Assembly: GCA_020310875.1 (NCBI GenBank)
Contig: CM035416.1
Coordinates: forward strand, 3,393,709 to 3,457,708
DNA from: Ceratopteris richardii
Taxonomy: Eukaryota; Streptophyta; Polypodiopsida; Polypodiales; Pteridaceae
Reading direction: 5' to 3'
DNA: 64,000 nt
Shown: piece after piece, positions 30,080-41,877 of the stretch
Layout of the letters: every line of letters begins with the position of its first letter
Numbering within the stretch: position 1 is the stretch's first letter
The notes under the pieces: model-generated
What the model saw: the letters and a program-made list of their open reading frames with translations, nothing else
What the model was told of the DNA's origin: nothing
The model's database searches: none
Made by a program: the position numbers and the translations under genes

Positions 30080-33000
30080 TCAATTGTCCTTGATTTCCTG
30101 CAAGCCAATCATCAACTTGAATCTACTTAACTTCGTACCATCAAGAGCTTTCGTCAACATGTCTGCACATTGCATATCTGTAGAGACATAGGATAGTTGA
30201 ATATCCTTGCTCAATAGCTTCTCCCTTACCTAATGGTAGTGGACTTCAATATGCTTGGTTCTAGCATGGTATACCGGATTAGCTGCTAGATGTAGTGAGC
30301 TTGTGTTGTCACCAAAAATGTGAGGTGTTGAAGAATGAAGTCCAAGATCTGTGTACAAAGATTTTAACCACATGATTTCTTGAGTTGCATTAGCCAAACC
30401 TCTATATTCTGCTTCAGTAGAAGATAATGCCACGGTTGGTTGCTTCTTCGATGACCAAGAAATGATTTTTGAACCTGCAAATGATATATACCCTGATGTG
30501 CTTCTTCTATCATCTTTAGATCCGGCCCAATCTGCATCTGAGTAGACCTTTAGCTCAATATCTGAAGTATATGAATAAAACACACCTTCATTCATGGTTC
30601 CCTTTAGGTACTTGAGGACTCGCTTGGCCGCTTCCATATGTGGTCTTCTCGGCTTATGCATAAACTGACTCAATATGCTAACACTATAGCATATATCCAC
30701 CCTTGTGAGTGTTGCATAGTTCAAACTTCCAACCAAGCTTTGATAGCTTGTGATGTCTTCAATTGGCTCTCCTTCATAAGCACTAAGCTTATGATTTTGC
30801 TCCATAGGTGTACCTGCACACTTTGTATTTTCCATCTTGAACTTGACGAGCATGTCATGGACATACTTCCTTTGTGTGATGTATATACCTGAATCTGTGT
30901 AGATCAACTCCAATCCAAGAAAATAAGTGAGTGGTCCGAGGTCACTTATTTTGAACTCCTCCTTCATTTGACTCTTTACCTGTTTGATTCCTTCAAGATC
31001 ATTGCCTGTGATAATAATATCAACAACATACACACATAAATAGATCACTTCAGATCCATTCCTCTTTATGAACAAAGAGGTATCCGCCTTGCTAGCTTTG
31101 AATCCTTGGTCCTGCAAATAAGTAACCAATCTGAAATTCCAAGCTCTTGGAGCTTGCTTCAATCCATACAAAGCCTTCTTTAGTTTGCATACATAGTTAG
31201 GATGATGTGCATCCTCATATCCAGGAGGTTGTGCCATATACACTTCCTCAGAAATCCATCCATTCAAGAAAGCATTCTTTACATCAAGTTGATAAAGATT
31301 CCAATTTCTAGATGCAGCAAGACTTATGAGAACCCTAATTGTAGGCATTTTTGCAACAGGAGAGAAAGTCTCCTCATAATCAATACCATGGGTTTGAGCA
31401 AACCCTTTAGCAACTAACCTTGCTTTGTGTCTATTTATACTTCCATCTGGATTCCTCTTGATTTTGTATATCCATCGAGATCCGATTATCTTCATAGATG
31501 GCTTGTTAGGTACAAGCTCCCAAGTGTCATTCTCCTTCAAGGCTTCCATTTCTTCATCCATTGCATCTCTCCAAGCTTTCTTGCTTTGTGCTTCTTCGAA
31601 TGTGGTAGGTTCTTCATTGGTTGAATCCTTTGCAATGTAGATTGAGTGCTTGGTGACCAAAGAAGTATCATAACCAAACCTCTCTGGTTTCTTCTTCTCC
31701 CTCGAAGACCTTCTAAGTGGTTGATGTGAGCTCTCGGGTCCATATGTAGCATCCTGCATCTTTGCTTTACCTTTGTTCTTCCATAGCTTTAGTCTTTCCA
31801 AGTCTTCTAGGTCAATCTCCGAATCACTTTCTTCAATCTGCTTTGGCTCCTTTGGTTGAAGTGATGGAAAATCTTCATCCAAGTCATATGGCAGCTTCAC
31901 TTTCCTGTCATCATCAAACCATGATTTGTTTTCATCAAAAATTACATCTCTACTCACAGAAAATCCTTTATTGGTTGGACTGTACAATCTATATCCTTTT
32001 TGGTTTTGATCATAACCAATGAATACACACTTCTCTACCTTGGGATCCAATTTCCCTCTTACTTGAGAAGGAATGTGAGCATAGGCTAAGCATCCAAAGA
32101 TTTTACAATGCTCTAGACTAGGTCTTCTTCCATTCCACACTTCATATGGAGTGGTTCCATCTAGTGACTTAGATGGAAGTCTATTTATGAGATATGTGGC
32201 TGTCGACACAGCCTCTGCCCATAGGTAGTTCGGCAATCCCTTTTCGTTGAGCATGGACCTTGCAGCTTCGACGATAGCTCTATTCCTCCTCTCTGCTACA
32301 CCATTGAGTTCAGGTGTATACCTTGTAGTGACTTCCCTTTTAATGCCTCTTTCATGCAAGAAGGCATCGAATTCAAAAGAGAAGTATTCTCCTCCACCAT
32401 CTGATCTGAGTCGTTTCAAAGTCCTACCTGTTTGATTTTCAACAAGAGCAATATACTTCTTAAAGCAATTAAACACTTCATCCTTGTGCTTCATGAAAAA
32501 CAGAATGGTCCACCTGCTACAATCATCTATGAAAGACACATAATATCTTGAGCCTGATATAGATGGCTCCTTACTTGGACCCCACACATCCGTGTGCACT
32601 AGATCCAAAGGATTTTGATACATATATCCTTTCTTATTGAAAGGTTGTCTATGAGCCTTGCCGAGTTGACAAGCTTCACACTTATAAATCATGTGTTGCC
32701 TTGTGATATTAGGCAAACCAAGTACACTTTGGTCCCTGCAAATCTGTTTGAGTGTCCTCTCACCAATGTGAGCAAGCCTTTTGTGCCATATCTCCAACTC
32801 TGTTAGAGTTTGAGATCCATAGCTAAACAAAGCTATGTTCTTTGTATCTTCCACTTCAAAAGTGAAAAGCCTTCCTGTCTTTTCTCCTTTGGCAATCCTT
32901 CGAAAGCCTTGCCTTGGGTCTTCAACATATGCTCCAAATCGATTGAATCTAACCTGCAATCCTTTTTCAACAATCTGTCCAACACTTATTAAATTTTTGG

Positions 33001-34294
33001 TAATTGTAGGGACATACAAGACTTTGCTTAAGAGGTTCATATTCCCATCTGATGTCTTCACATTACCTATCTTCTCCACTGAGTGCTTTGTGTCATCTCC
33101 TGTCTGCACTTCATGCTTGTTATGAGGATCTTCCAAATCAGAAAGTAAAGCCACATTTCCTGCTACATGGTTCGAGCATCCCGAATCAATGTAAAATATG
33201 TGATCATCATCCTTACCCTTCTTTGTTGATAGATTCATAATCAATAATGAATCTTCTTGACTTTGGTCCTCTGCATAGTTATTGTAATCTCTTCTTCCTC
33301 TATGGCCACTTTGATAGTTGTTGTTGTTGTTGTTGTTGTAATTGTTGTTGTAGTAGTTGTTGTTGTAGCCTCCATTGTACCTGCCTCTATTTGATCCATA
33401 GCCACCTCTATTGAATCCTCTTCCTCTTGAGTTCCTCGGGTTCCTGAAACATTCTTCAGTAGTATGGTTAGATAAGCCACATATGTTGCAAGGTTGAGAT
33501 GATTGGAATCTCCCCCTGCCTTGCTTTCCACTTCTGCGTCTTCCTCTAGCTCGTCCTCTACCTGCAAAGTTTGCTTGGAAAGAGCTTCCTTCATCTTCAT
33601 TCTTTCTATTCTTTGACTTGTCCTTGACCTTAGCTTTATCAGAATATAAGGCAGAAGTTCGATTACCTCTTGAGGACTCACCACCTTTGCTAATCTTTGC
33701 TTCATGAGTGAAGAGTTGGCCCATGAGTGTGTTGAGGTCGGGTACATGCATATCCATGTATAAATCCATGGCTGTTGTGAATGACTCCCACTTGTCGTCT
33801 GCTTTGATTCCATTCATGATTTGTCTTATGATTTGCTCCTCTTCAATTACCTCTCCAATGCTTCCAAGTTGGTCGGAAATCTCCTTCATCTTTGTGACAT
33901 AATCAGTCACATTTTGCTTCGGGCTTTTCTTCATTGTTGTGAACTCCATCCACAATTGGTTCTTCCTTGCTCGAGTGTTGGAAGAGAAGAAAGAAGCAAG
34001 TGCATTCCAGGTTTCTCTTGATGTCTTGCATCCCTTGACATGAGGTAAAAGAAAATCAGAGATTGAGTTTAGAATATAGGACCTTGCAAGTGCATCCTTC
34101 GAACACCAATTCGAAAGTCCTTCCACTTCTTCATGTGATGGTTGCCCTTTGTTCCTCATGGTTGGCATTGCTTCATCTCCGGATATGAATCCATATAGAT
34201 TCCTCCCTTGAAGGTAAGCCTCCATCCTTAGAGACCATGCCGGGTAGTTGTTTCGATCCAATTTGTCAATTGTTGATGGAAATCCATCTCCCAT
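30080..34294 (-). pseudogene. C1 body 1, Gag-Pol region, broken copy
   Basis: Copia polyprotein region in the order Gag, zinc knuckle (CNICGLSNHTTEEC), protease (FYIDSGCSNHVAGN), HHCC and integrase core, reverse transcriptase, RNase H. It is closely similar to bodies 2-4 along its length but broken, with about one break. It is flanked by the two type-1 LTRs A and B. A and B are the most alike neighbouring LTRs around any body, so this could be an original single insertion. The Asn/Tyr-rich linker in Gag is a little longer than in the other copies. Confidence 0.88.
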
Positions 34295-34307
34295 GTTGCT
34301 TGACTAT

Positions 34308-34319
34308 GCTCTGATACCA
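34308..34319 (-). other. C1 primer-binding site, tRNA-Met (body 1)
   Basis: TGGTATCAGAGC on the minus strand, one base inside LTR B. Identical sites lie at 39663-39674 (body 2), 46100-46111 (body 3) and 52540-52551 (body 4). Perfect conservation fits a recently active family using initiator tRNA-Met. Confidence 0.92.
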
Positions 34320-34320
34320 C

Positions 34321-35398
34321 TGTGAAGAGAGATGGTGGATGCAATCCAAAGATGAGTAGGCGCCGCTACAACCAGCTTCACACCAGCCAACTGAGACTTC
34401 AGAGTTGATTAGTAGACCCTTTGAGCTTCCTAAATCCACCAAAATATCAGCCAAGTACTTTGGAACATGTATCCCAAAAGTTTAAGTCAAGACAGGCTAG
34501 TTGCGAAATGACTAGCTCCCAAAACTTGCTATTTTTGGACATACACCTGCTGGAAAAAATGAACAGTGCTCTAAACCTGGAAGGAATTAGAAAAATTCCT
34601 TTTGGGCATAGCAAATAGACTTAGCAAGCTTCCTATTCCAAGTTAAGACACTTCAAATGATGGACTGAGCAATGAGAACAAGTTTCATCAAGTTCTGGAA
34701 CATTCCCACAATTCTCGGGGCTCTGCAGAGATAGACCAGTAAGCAGTAAAATGCAGATATCTCCAAAAGTATAACTCCAATGACCTTGAACATTTATAGG
34801 TAGAAACTACACAGTGAGAGCTATCCAACGCACTTTAAAACACTGAAAAAGGTTCAGTAAAACTCGAGATATGACCTTCTGAAGTTACTGCTCTGAGTGA
34901 GTATAGCAGAGAACAAAACAGAGAGGTAGATGATAATAAATGTATAGATTCACATATGATTACAACCACATTGGCAATGAATCTTTGCACAATGGGAGTA
35001 GAATGATAGAGCTATGGAGTAAGCTCTTCAATCTCTACAAAATGACATGAAGTGGTCACGTACAAGGCTTGCTGATCGCCTCTTCCTTCTTGCTCCTTTT
35101 ATAGCTATTCTTGGAGGGAGTTTTGAATTCGAATTCGAATGGCTCCACCTAAAAGTGATCCCCAAAGTTAGGAGAGATTCCCTCAGCTCAAAAATTCGTG
35201 ATTTTGGTAGTTGGAGCCACGAATTTGCTTTTACATCATGGATGAGGTAAGCCATCCTTTTCCTTTTTTCTTTTTCCATTTACAAGAGATAAAATGTACT
35301 CTTTTACAAGAGGTGTTCACATGACTACTCATGTGACTTACAAATGAGGATAATATCAAGCATATCAAGCATGTAGGCTTGGGCAAAATGCACCAACA
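34321..35398 (-). repeat. C1 LTR B (1,078 bp), shared by bodies 1 and 2
   Basis: It has the body 1 primer site on its left and the body 2 polypurine tract on its right, so one LTR serves as 5' LTR of body 1 and 3' LTR of body 2. This is the hallmark of recombination between LTRs and not of two independent insertions. Type 1. Confidence 0.93.
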
Positions 35399-35440
35399 GC
35401 TCCCCCTCAAGCCTAACATGCTTGGCCTCCAAATAAGTCT

Positions 35441-38400
35441 TCAATTGTCCTTGATTTCCTGCAAGCCAATCATCAACTTGAATCTACTTAACTTCGTACC
35501 ATCAAGAGCTTTCGTCAACATGTCTGCACATTGCATATCTGTAGAGACATAGGATAGTTGAATATCCTTGCTCAATAGCTTCTCCCTTACATAATGGTAG
35601 TGGACTTCAATATGCTTGGTTCTAGCATGGTATACCGGATTAGCTGCTAGATGTAGTGAGCTTGTGTTGTCACCAAAAATGTGAGGTGTTGAAGAATGAA
35701 GTCCAAGATCTGTGTACAAAGATTTTAACCACATGATTTCTTGAGTTGCATTAGCCAAACCTCTATATTCTGCTTCAGTAGAAGATAATGCCACGGTTGG
35801 TTGCTTCTTCGATGACCAAGAAATGATTTTTGAACCTGCAAATGATATATACCTTGATGTGCTTCTTCTATCATCTTTAGATCCGGCCCAATCTGCATCT
35901 GAGTAGACCTTTAGCTCAATATCTGAAATAAATGAATAAAACAAACCTTCATTCATGGTCCCCTTTACGTACTTGAGGACTCGCTTGGCCGCTTCCATAT
36001 GTGGTCTTCTCGGCTTATGCATAAACTGACTCAATATGCTAACACTATAGCATATATCCACCCTTGTGAGTGTTGCATAGTTCAAACTTCCAACCAAGCT
36101 TTGATAGCTTGTGATGTCTTCAATTGGCTCTCCTTCATAAGCACTAAGCTTATGATTTTGCTCCATAGGTGTACCTGCACACTTTGTATTTTCCATCTTG
36201 AACTTGACGAGCATGTCATGGACATACTTCCTTTGTGTGATGTATATACCTGAATCTGTGTAGATCAACTCCAATCCAAGAAAATAAGTGAGTGGTCCGA
36301 GGTCACTTATTTTGAACTCCTCCTTCATTTGACTCTTTACCTGTTTGATTCCTTCAAGATCATTGCCTGTGATAATAATATCATCAACATACACACATAA
36401 ATAGATCACTTCAGATCCATTCCTCTTTATGAACAAAGAGGTATCCGCCTTGCTAGCTTTGAATCCTTGGTCCTGCAAATAAGTAACCAATCTGAAATTC
36501 CAAGCTCTTGGAGCTTGCTTCAATCCATACAAAGCTTTCTTTAGTTTGCATACATAGTTAGGATGATGTGCATCCTCATATCCAGGAGGTTGTGCCATAT
36601 ACACTTCCTCAGAAATCCATCCATTCAAGAAAGCATTCTTTACATCAAGTTGATAAAGATTCCAATTTCTAGATGCAGCAAGACTAATGAGAACCCTAAT
36701 TGTAGGCATTTTTGCAACAGGAGAGAAAGTCTCCTCATAATCAATACCATGGGTTTGAGCAAACCCTTTAGCAACTAACCTTGCTTTGTGTCTATTTATA
36801 CTTCCATCTGGATTCCTCTTGATTTTGTATATCCATCGAGATCCGATTATCTTCATAGATGGCTTGTTAGGTACAAGCTCCCAAGTGTCATTCTCCTTCA
36901 AGGCTTCCATTTCTTCATCCATTGCATCTCTCCAAGCTTTCTTGCTTTGTGCTTCTTCGAATGTGGTAGGTTCTTCATTGGTTGAATCCTTTGCAATGTA
37001 GATTGAGTGCTTGGTGACCAAAGAAGTATCATAACCAAACCTCTCTGGTTTCTTCTTCTCCCTCGAAGACCTTCTAAGTGGTTGATGTGAGCTCTCGGGT
37101 CCATATGTAGCATCCTGCATCTTTGCTTTACCTTTGTTCTTCCATAGCTTTAGTCTTTCCAAGTCTTCTAGGTCAATCTCCGAATCACTTTCTTCAATCT
37201 GCTTTGGCTCCTTTGGTTGAAGTGATGGAAAATCTTCATCCAAGTCATATGGCAGCTTCACTTTCCTGTCATCATCAAACCATGATTTGTTTTCATCAAA
37301 AATTACATCTCTACTCACAGAAAATCCTTTATTGGTTGGATTGTACAATCTATATCCTTTTTGGTTTTGATCATAACCAATGAATACACACTTCTCTGCC
37401 TTGGGATCCAATTTCCCTCTTACTTGAGAAGGAATGTGAGCATAGGCTAAGCATCCAAAGATTTTACAATGCTCTAGACTAGGTCTTCTTCCATTCCACA
37501 CTTCATATGGAGTGGTTCCATCTAGTGACTTAGATGGAAGTCTATTTATGAGATATGTGGCTGTAGACACAGCCTCTGCCCATAGGTAGTTCGGCAATCC
37601 CTTTTCATTGAGCATGGACCTTGCAGCTTCGACAATAGCTCTGTTCCTCCTCTCTGCTACACCATTGAGTTCGGGTGTATACCTTGTAGTGACTTCCCTT
37701 TTAATGCCTCTTTCATGCAAGAAGGCATCAAATTCAGAAGAGAAGTATTCTCCTCCACCATCTGATCTGATTCTTTTCAAAGTCCTACCTGTTTGATTTT
37801 CAACAAGAGCAATATACTTCTTAAAGCAATTAAACACTTCATCCTTGTGCTTCATGAAAAACAGAATGGTCCACCTGCTACAATCATCTATGAAAGACAC
37901 ATAATATCTTGAGCCTGATATAGATGGCTCCTTACTTGGACCCCACACATCCGTGTGCACTAGATCCAAAGGATTTTGATACATATATCCTTTCTTATTG
38001 AAAGGTTGTCTATGAGCCTTGCCGAGTTGACAAGCTTCACACTTATAAATCATGTGTTGCCTTGTGATATTAGGCAAACCAAGTACACTTTGGTCCCTGC
38101 AAATCTGTTTGAGTGTCCTCTCACCAATGTGAGCAAGCCTTTTGTGCCATATCTCCAACTCTGTTAGAGTTTGAGATCCATAGCTAAACAAAGCTATGTT
38201 CTTTGTATCTTCCACTTCAAAAGTGAAAAGCCTTCCTGTCTTTTCTCCTTTGGCAATCCTTCGAAAGCCTTGCCTTGGGTCTTCAACATATGCTCCAAAT
38301 CGATTGAATCTAACCTGCAATCCTTTTTCAACAATCTGTCCAACACTTATTAAATTTTTGGTAATTGTAGGGACATACAAGACTTTGCTTAAGAGGTTCA

Positions 38401-39649
38401 TATTCCCATCTGATGTCTTCACATTACCTATCTTCTCCACTGAGTGCTTTGTGTCATCTCCTGTCTGCACTTCATGCTTGTTATGAGGATCTTCCAAATC
38501 AGAAAGTAAAGCCACATTTCCTGCTACATGGTTCGAGCATCCCGAATCAATGTAAAATATGTGATCATCATCCTTACCCTTCTTCGTTGATAGATTCATA
38601 ATCAATAATGAATCTTCTTGACTTTGGTCCTCTGCATAGTTATTGTAATCTCTTCTTCCTCTATGGCCACTTTGATAGTTGTTGTTGTTGTTGTAATTGT
38701 TGTTGTAGTAGTTGTTGTTGTAGCCTCCATTGTACCTGCCTCTATTTGATCCATAGTCACCTCTATTGAATCCTCTTCCTCTTGAGTTCCTCGGGTTCCT
38801 GAAACATTCTTCAGTAGTATGGTTAGATAAGCCACATATGTTGCAAGGTTGAGATGATTGGAATCTCCCCCTGCCTTGCTTTCCACTTCTGCCTCTTCCT
38901 CTAGCTCTTCCTCTACCTGCAAAGTTTGCTTGGAAAGAGCTTCCTTCATCTTCATTCTTCCTATTCTTTGACTTGTCCTTGACCTTAGCTTTATCAGAAT
39001 ATAAGGCAGAAGTTTGATTACCTCTTGAGGACTCACCACCTTTGCTAATCTTTGCTTCATGAGTGAAGAGTTGGCCCATGAGTGTGTTGAGGTCGGGTAC
39101 ATGCATATCCATGTATAAATCCATGGCTGTTGTGAATGACTCCCACTTGTCGTCTGCTTTGATTCCATTCATGATTTGTCTTATGATTTGCTCCTCTTCA
39201 ATTACCTCTCCAATGCTTCCAAGTTGGTCGGAAATCTCCTTCATCTTTGTGACATAATCAGTCACATTTTGCTTCGGGCTTTTCTTCATTGTTGTGAACT
39301 CCATCCACAATTGGTTCTTCCTTGCTCGAGTGTTGGAAGAGAAGAAAGAAGCAAGTGCATTCCAGGTTTCTCTTGATGTCTTGCATCCCTTGACATGAGG
39401 TAAAAGAAAATCAGAGATTGAGTTTAGAATATAAGACCTTGCAAGTGCATCCTTCGAACACCAATTCGAAAGTCCTTCCACTTCTTCATGTGATGGTTGC
39501 CCTTTGTTCCTCATGGTTGGCATTGCTTCATCTCCGGATATGAATCCATATAGATTCCTTCCTTGAAGGTAAGCCTCCATCCTTAGAGACCATGCCGGGT
39601 AGTTGTTTCGATCCAATTTTTCAATTGTTGATGGAAATCCATCTCCCAT
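35441..39649 (-). CDS. C1 body 2 Gag-Pol polyprotein, looks whole (1,402 aa)
   Basis: A single open frame over the whole copia polyprotein. Approximate residue positions: Gag (UBN2-like) 1-210; Arg/Gly and Asn/Tyr-rich linker 215-345 with CCHC knuckle CNICGLSNHTTEEC at 269-282; protease FYIDSGCSNHVAGN at 365; HHCC WHKRLAHIG...CEACQLGKAHR at 501-546. The integrase core with DVWGPSKEPSISGSRYYVSF, RSDGGGEYF and NGVAERRNR is at 565-700, reverse transcriptase with LKKALYGLKQAPRAW and YVDDIIITGN at about 920-1165, and RNase H with YSDADWAG and LSSTEAEY at about 1260-1395. The length is normal for a Tnt1-like element. The start is the first ATG after the primer site. The copy lies between LTR B (type 1) and LTR C (type 2), so its ends have different histories. 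Confidence 0.93.
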   Translation of the reverse strand: MGDGFPSTIEKLDRNNYPAWSLRMEAYLQGRNLYGFISGDEAMPTMRNKGQPSHEEVEGLSNWCSKDALARSYILNSISDFLLPHVKGCKTSRETWNALASFFSSNTRARKNQLWMEFTTMKKSPKQNVTDYVTKMKEISDQLGSIGEVIEEEQIIRQIMNGIKADDKWESFTTAMDLYMDMHVPDLNTLMGQLFTHEAKISKGGESSRGNQTSALYSDKAKVKDKSKNRKNEDEGSSFQANFAGRGRARGRGRSGKQGRGRFQSSQPCNICGLSNHTTEECFRNPRNSRGRGFNRGDYGSNRGRYNGGYNNNYYNNNYNNNNNYQSGHRGRRDYNNYAEDQSQEDSLLIMNLSTKKGKDDDHIFYIDSGCSNHVAGNVALLSDLEDPHNKHEVQTGDDTKHSVEKIGNVKTSDGNMNLLSKVLYVPTITKNLISVGQIVEKGLQVRFNRFGAYVEDPRQGFRRIAKGEKTGRLFTFEVEDTKNIALFSYGSQTLTELEIWHKRLAHIGERTLKQICRDQSVLGLPNITRQHMIYKCEACQLGKAHRQPFNKKGYMYQNPLDLVHTDVWGPSKEPSISGSRYYVSFIDDCSRWTILFFMKHKDEVFNCFKKYIALVENQTGRTLKRIRSDGGGEYFSSEFDAFLHERGIKREVTTRYTPELNGVAERRNRAIVEAARSMLNEKGLPNYLWAEAVSTATYLINRLPSKSLDGTTPYEVWNGRRPSLEHCKIFGCLAYAHIPSQVRGKLDPKAEKCVFIGYDQNQKGYRLYNPTNKGFSVSRDVIFDENKSWFDDDRKVKLPYDLDEDFPSLQPKEPKQIEESDSEIDLEDLERLKLWKNKGKAKMQDATYGPESSHQPLRRSSREKKKPERFGYDTSLVTKHSIYIAKDSTNEEPTTFEEAQSKKAWRDAMDEEMEALKENDTWELVPNKPSMKIIGSRWIYKIKRNPDGSINRHKARLVAKGFAQTHGIDYEETFSPVAKMPTIRVLISLAASRNWNLYQLDVKNAFLNGWISEEVYMAQPPGYEDAHHPNYVCKLKKALYGLKQAPRAWNFRLVTYLQDQGFKASKADTSLFIKRNGSEVIYLCVYVDDIIITGNDLEGIKQVKSQMKEEFKISDLGPLTYFLGLELIYTDSGIYITQRKYVHDMLVKFKMENTKCAGTPMEQNHKLSAYEGEPIEDITSYQSLVGSLNYATLTRVDICYSVSILSQFMHKPRRPHMEAAKRVLKYVKGTMNEGLFYSFISDIELKVYSDADWAGSKDDRRSTSRYISFAGSKIISWSSKKQPTVALSSTEAEYRGLANATQEIMWLKSLYTDLGLHSSTPHIFGDNTSSLHLAANPVYHARTKHIEVHYHYVREKLLSKDIQLSYVSTDMQCADMLTKALDGTKLSRFKLMIGLQEIKDN

Positions 39650-39675
39650 GTTGCTTGACTATGCTCTGATACCAC

Positions 39676-40753
39676 TGTGAAGAGAGATGGTGGATGCAAT
39701 CCAAAGATGAGTAGGTGCCGCTACAACCAGCTTCACACCAGCCAACTGAGACTTCAGAGTTGATTAGTAGACCCTTTGAGCTTCCTAAATCCACCAAAAT
39801 ATCAGCCAAGTACTTTGGAACATGTATCCCAAAAGTTTAAGTCAAGACCGACAAGTTGCGAAATGACTAGCTCCCAAAACTTGCTATTTTTGGACATACA
39901 CCTGCTGGAAAAAATGAACAGTGCTCTCAACCTGGAAGGAATTAGAAAAATTCCTTTTGGGCATAGCAAATAGACTTAGCAAGCTTCCTATTCCAAGTTA
40001 AAACACTTCAAATGATGGACTGAGCACTGAGAACAAGTTTCATCAAGTTCTGGAACATTCCCACAATTCTCGGGGCTCTGCAGAGATAGACCAGTAAGCA
40101 GTAAAATGCAGATATCTCCAAAAGTATAAATCCAATGACCTTGAAAATCTATAGGTAGAAACTAGACAGTGAGAGCTATCCAACGCACTTTAAAACACTG
40201 AAAAATGTTCAGTAAAACTCGAGATATGACCTTCTGAAGTTACTGCTCTGAGTGAGTATAGCAGAGAACAAAACAGAGAGGTAGATGATAATAAATGTAT
40301 AGATTCACATATGATTACAACCACATTGGCAATGAATCTTTGCACAATGGGAGTAGAATGATAGAGCTATGGAGTAAGCTCTTCAATCTCTACAAAATGA
40401 CATGAAGTGGTCACGTACAAGGCTTGCTGATCGCCTCTTCCTTCTTGCTCCTTTTATAGCTATTCTTGGAGGGAGTTTTGAATTCGAATTCGAATGGCTC
40501 CACCTAAAAGTGATCCCCAAAGTTAGGAGAGATTCCCTCAGCTCAAAAATTCGTGATTTTGGTAGTTGGAGCCACGAATTTGCTTTTACATCATGGATGA
40601 GGTAAGCCATCCTTTTCCTTTTTTCTTTTTCCATTTACAAGAGATAAAATGTACTCTTTTACAAGAGGTGTTCACATGACTACTCATGTGACTTACAAAT
40701 GAGGATAATATCAAGCATATCAAGCATGTAGGCTTGGGCAAAATGCACCAACA
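39676..40753 (-). repeat. C1 LTR C (1,078 bp), type 2
   Basis: 5' LTR of body 2 by its primer site at 39663-39674. By eye I find no difference from LTR E. After it come only the four bases GGTC and then LTR D. Confidence 0.92.
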
Positions 40754-40757
40754 GGTC
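40754..40757. other. Four-base junction between two complete LTRs (ggtc)
   Basis: The two full LTRs meet as ...ACCAACA-GGTC-TGTGAAG.... The identical junction recurs at 47191-47194. In element sense the spacer reads GACC. Its first base equals the single base between LTR and primer site, and its last base equals the base next to the polypurine-tract side of the LTR. This resembles the junction of two-LTR circles formed by end joining, apart from the middle two bases. Confidence 0.9.
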
Positions 40758-41835
40758 TGTGAAGAGAGATGGTGGATGCAATCCAAAGATGAGTAGGTGC
40801 CGCTACAACCAGCTTCACACCAGCCAACTGAGACTTCAGAGTTGATTAGTAGACCCTTTGAGCTTCCTAAATCCACCAAAATATCAGCCAAGTACTTTGG
40901 AACATGTATCCCAAAAGTTTAAGTCAAGACCGACAAGTTGCGAAATGACTAGCTCCCAAAACTTGCTATTTTTGGACATACACCTACTGGAAAAAATGAA
41001 CAGTGCTCTCAACCTGGAAGGAATTAGAAAAATTCCTTTTGGGCATAGCAAATAGACTTAGCAAGCTTCCTATTCCAAGTTAAAACACTTCAAATGATGG
41101 ACTGAGCACTGAGAACAAGTTTCATCAAGTTCTGGAACATTCCCACAATTCTCGGGGTTCTGCAGAGATAGACCAGTAAGCAGTAAAATGCAGATATCTC
41201 CAAAAATATAAATCCAATGACCTTGAAAATTTATATGTAGAAACTAAACAGTGAGAGCTATCCAACGCACTTGAAAACACTGAAAGAGGTTCAGTAAAAC
41301 TCGAGATATGACCTTCTGAAGTTACTGCTCTGAGTGAGTATAGCAGAGAACAAAACAGAGAGGTAGATGATAATAAATGTATAGATTCACATATGATTAC
41401 AACCACATTGGCAATGAATCTTTGCACAATGGGAGTAGAATGATAGAGCTATGGAGTAAGCTCTTCAATCTCTACAAAATGACATGAAGTGGTCACGTAC
41501 AAGGCTTGCTAATCGCCTCTTCCTTCTTGCTCCTTTTATAGCAATTCTTGGAGGGAGTTTTGAATTCGAATTCGAATGGCTCCACCTAAAAGTGATCCCC
41601 AAAGTTAGGAGAGATTCCCTCAGCTCAAAAATTCGTGATTTTGGTAGTTGGAGCCACGAATTTGCTTTTACATCATGGATGAGGTAAGCCATCCTTTTAC
41701 TTTTTTCTTTTTCCATTTACAAGAGATAAAATGTACTCTTTTACAAGAGGTGTTCACATGACTACTCATGTGACTTACAAATGAGGATAATATCAAGCAT
41801 ATCAAGCATGTAGGCTTGGGCAAAATGCACCAACA
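40758..41835 (-). repeat. C1 LTR D (1,078 bp), type 3
   Basis: 3' LTR of body 3, with the polypurine tract on its right. It shares diagnostic variants with F and G (for example TGCTAATCGCC and GCAATTCTTGG) that A, B, C and E lack. It differs from F at about seven positions. Confidence 0.92.
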
Positions 41836-41877
41836 GCTCCCCCTCAAGCCTAACATGCTTGGCCTCCAAATAAGTCT

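Noticed and set aside
32835-33125. Plus-strand open frames of 60-96 codons opposite the C1 Gag-Pol regions
   Set aside because: Antisense shadows of a conserved coding strand. They appear at the same offset in all four bodies and have no independent support.
33241-33813. Minus-strand overlapping frame rich in Thr (ATTTTTTTTI type) within C1 Gag
   Set aside because: It is the shifted reading of the Asn-codon repeat and flanking Gag. It follows the Gag codon structure and has no start or domain evidence of its own.
40754-40757. GGTC as a normal target-site duplication of a separate C1 insertion
   Set aside because: There is no matching GGTC at an outer end of any unit, and the same four bases occur at both LTR-LTR joins, which favours duplication of one joint. 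Not fully excluded.
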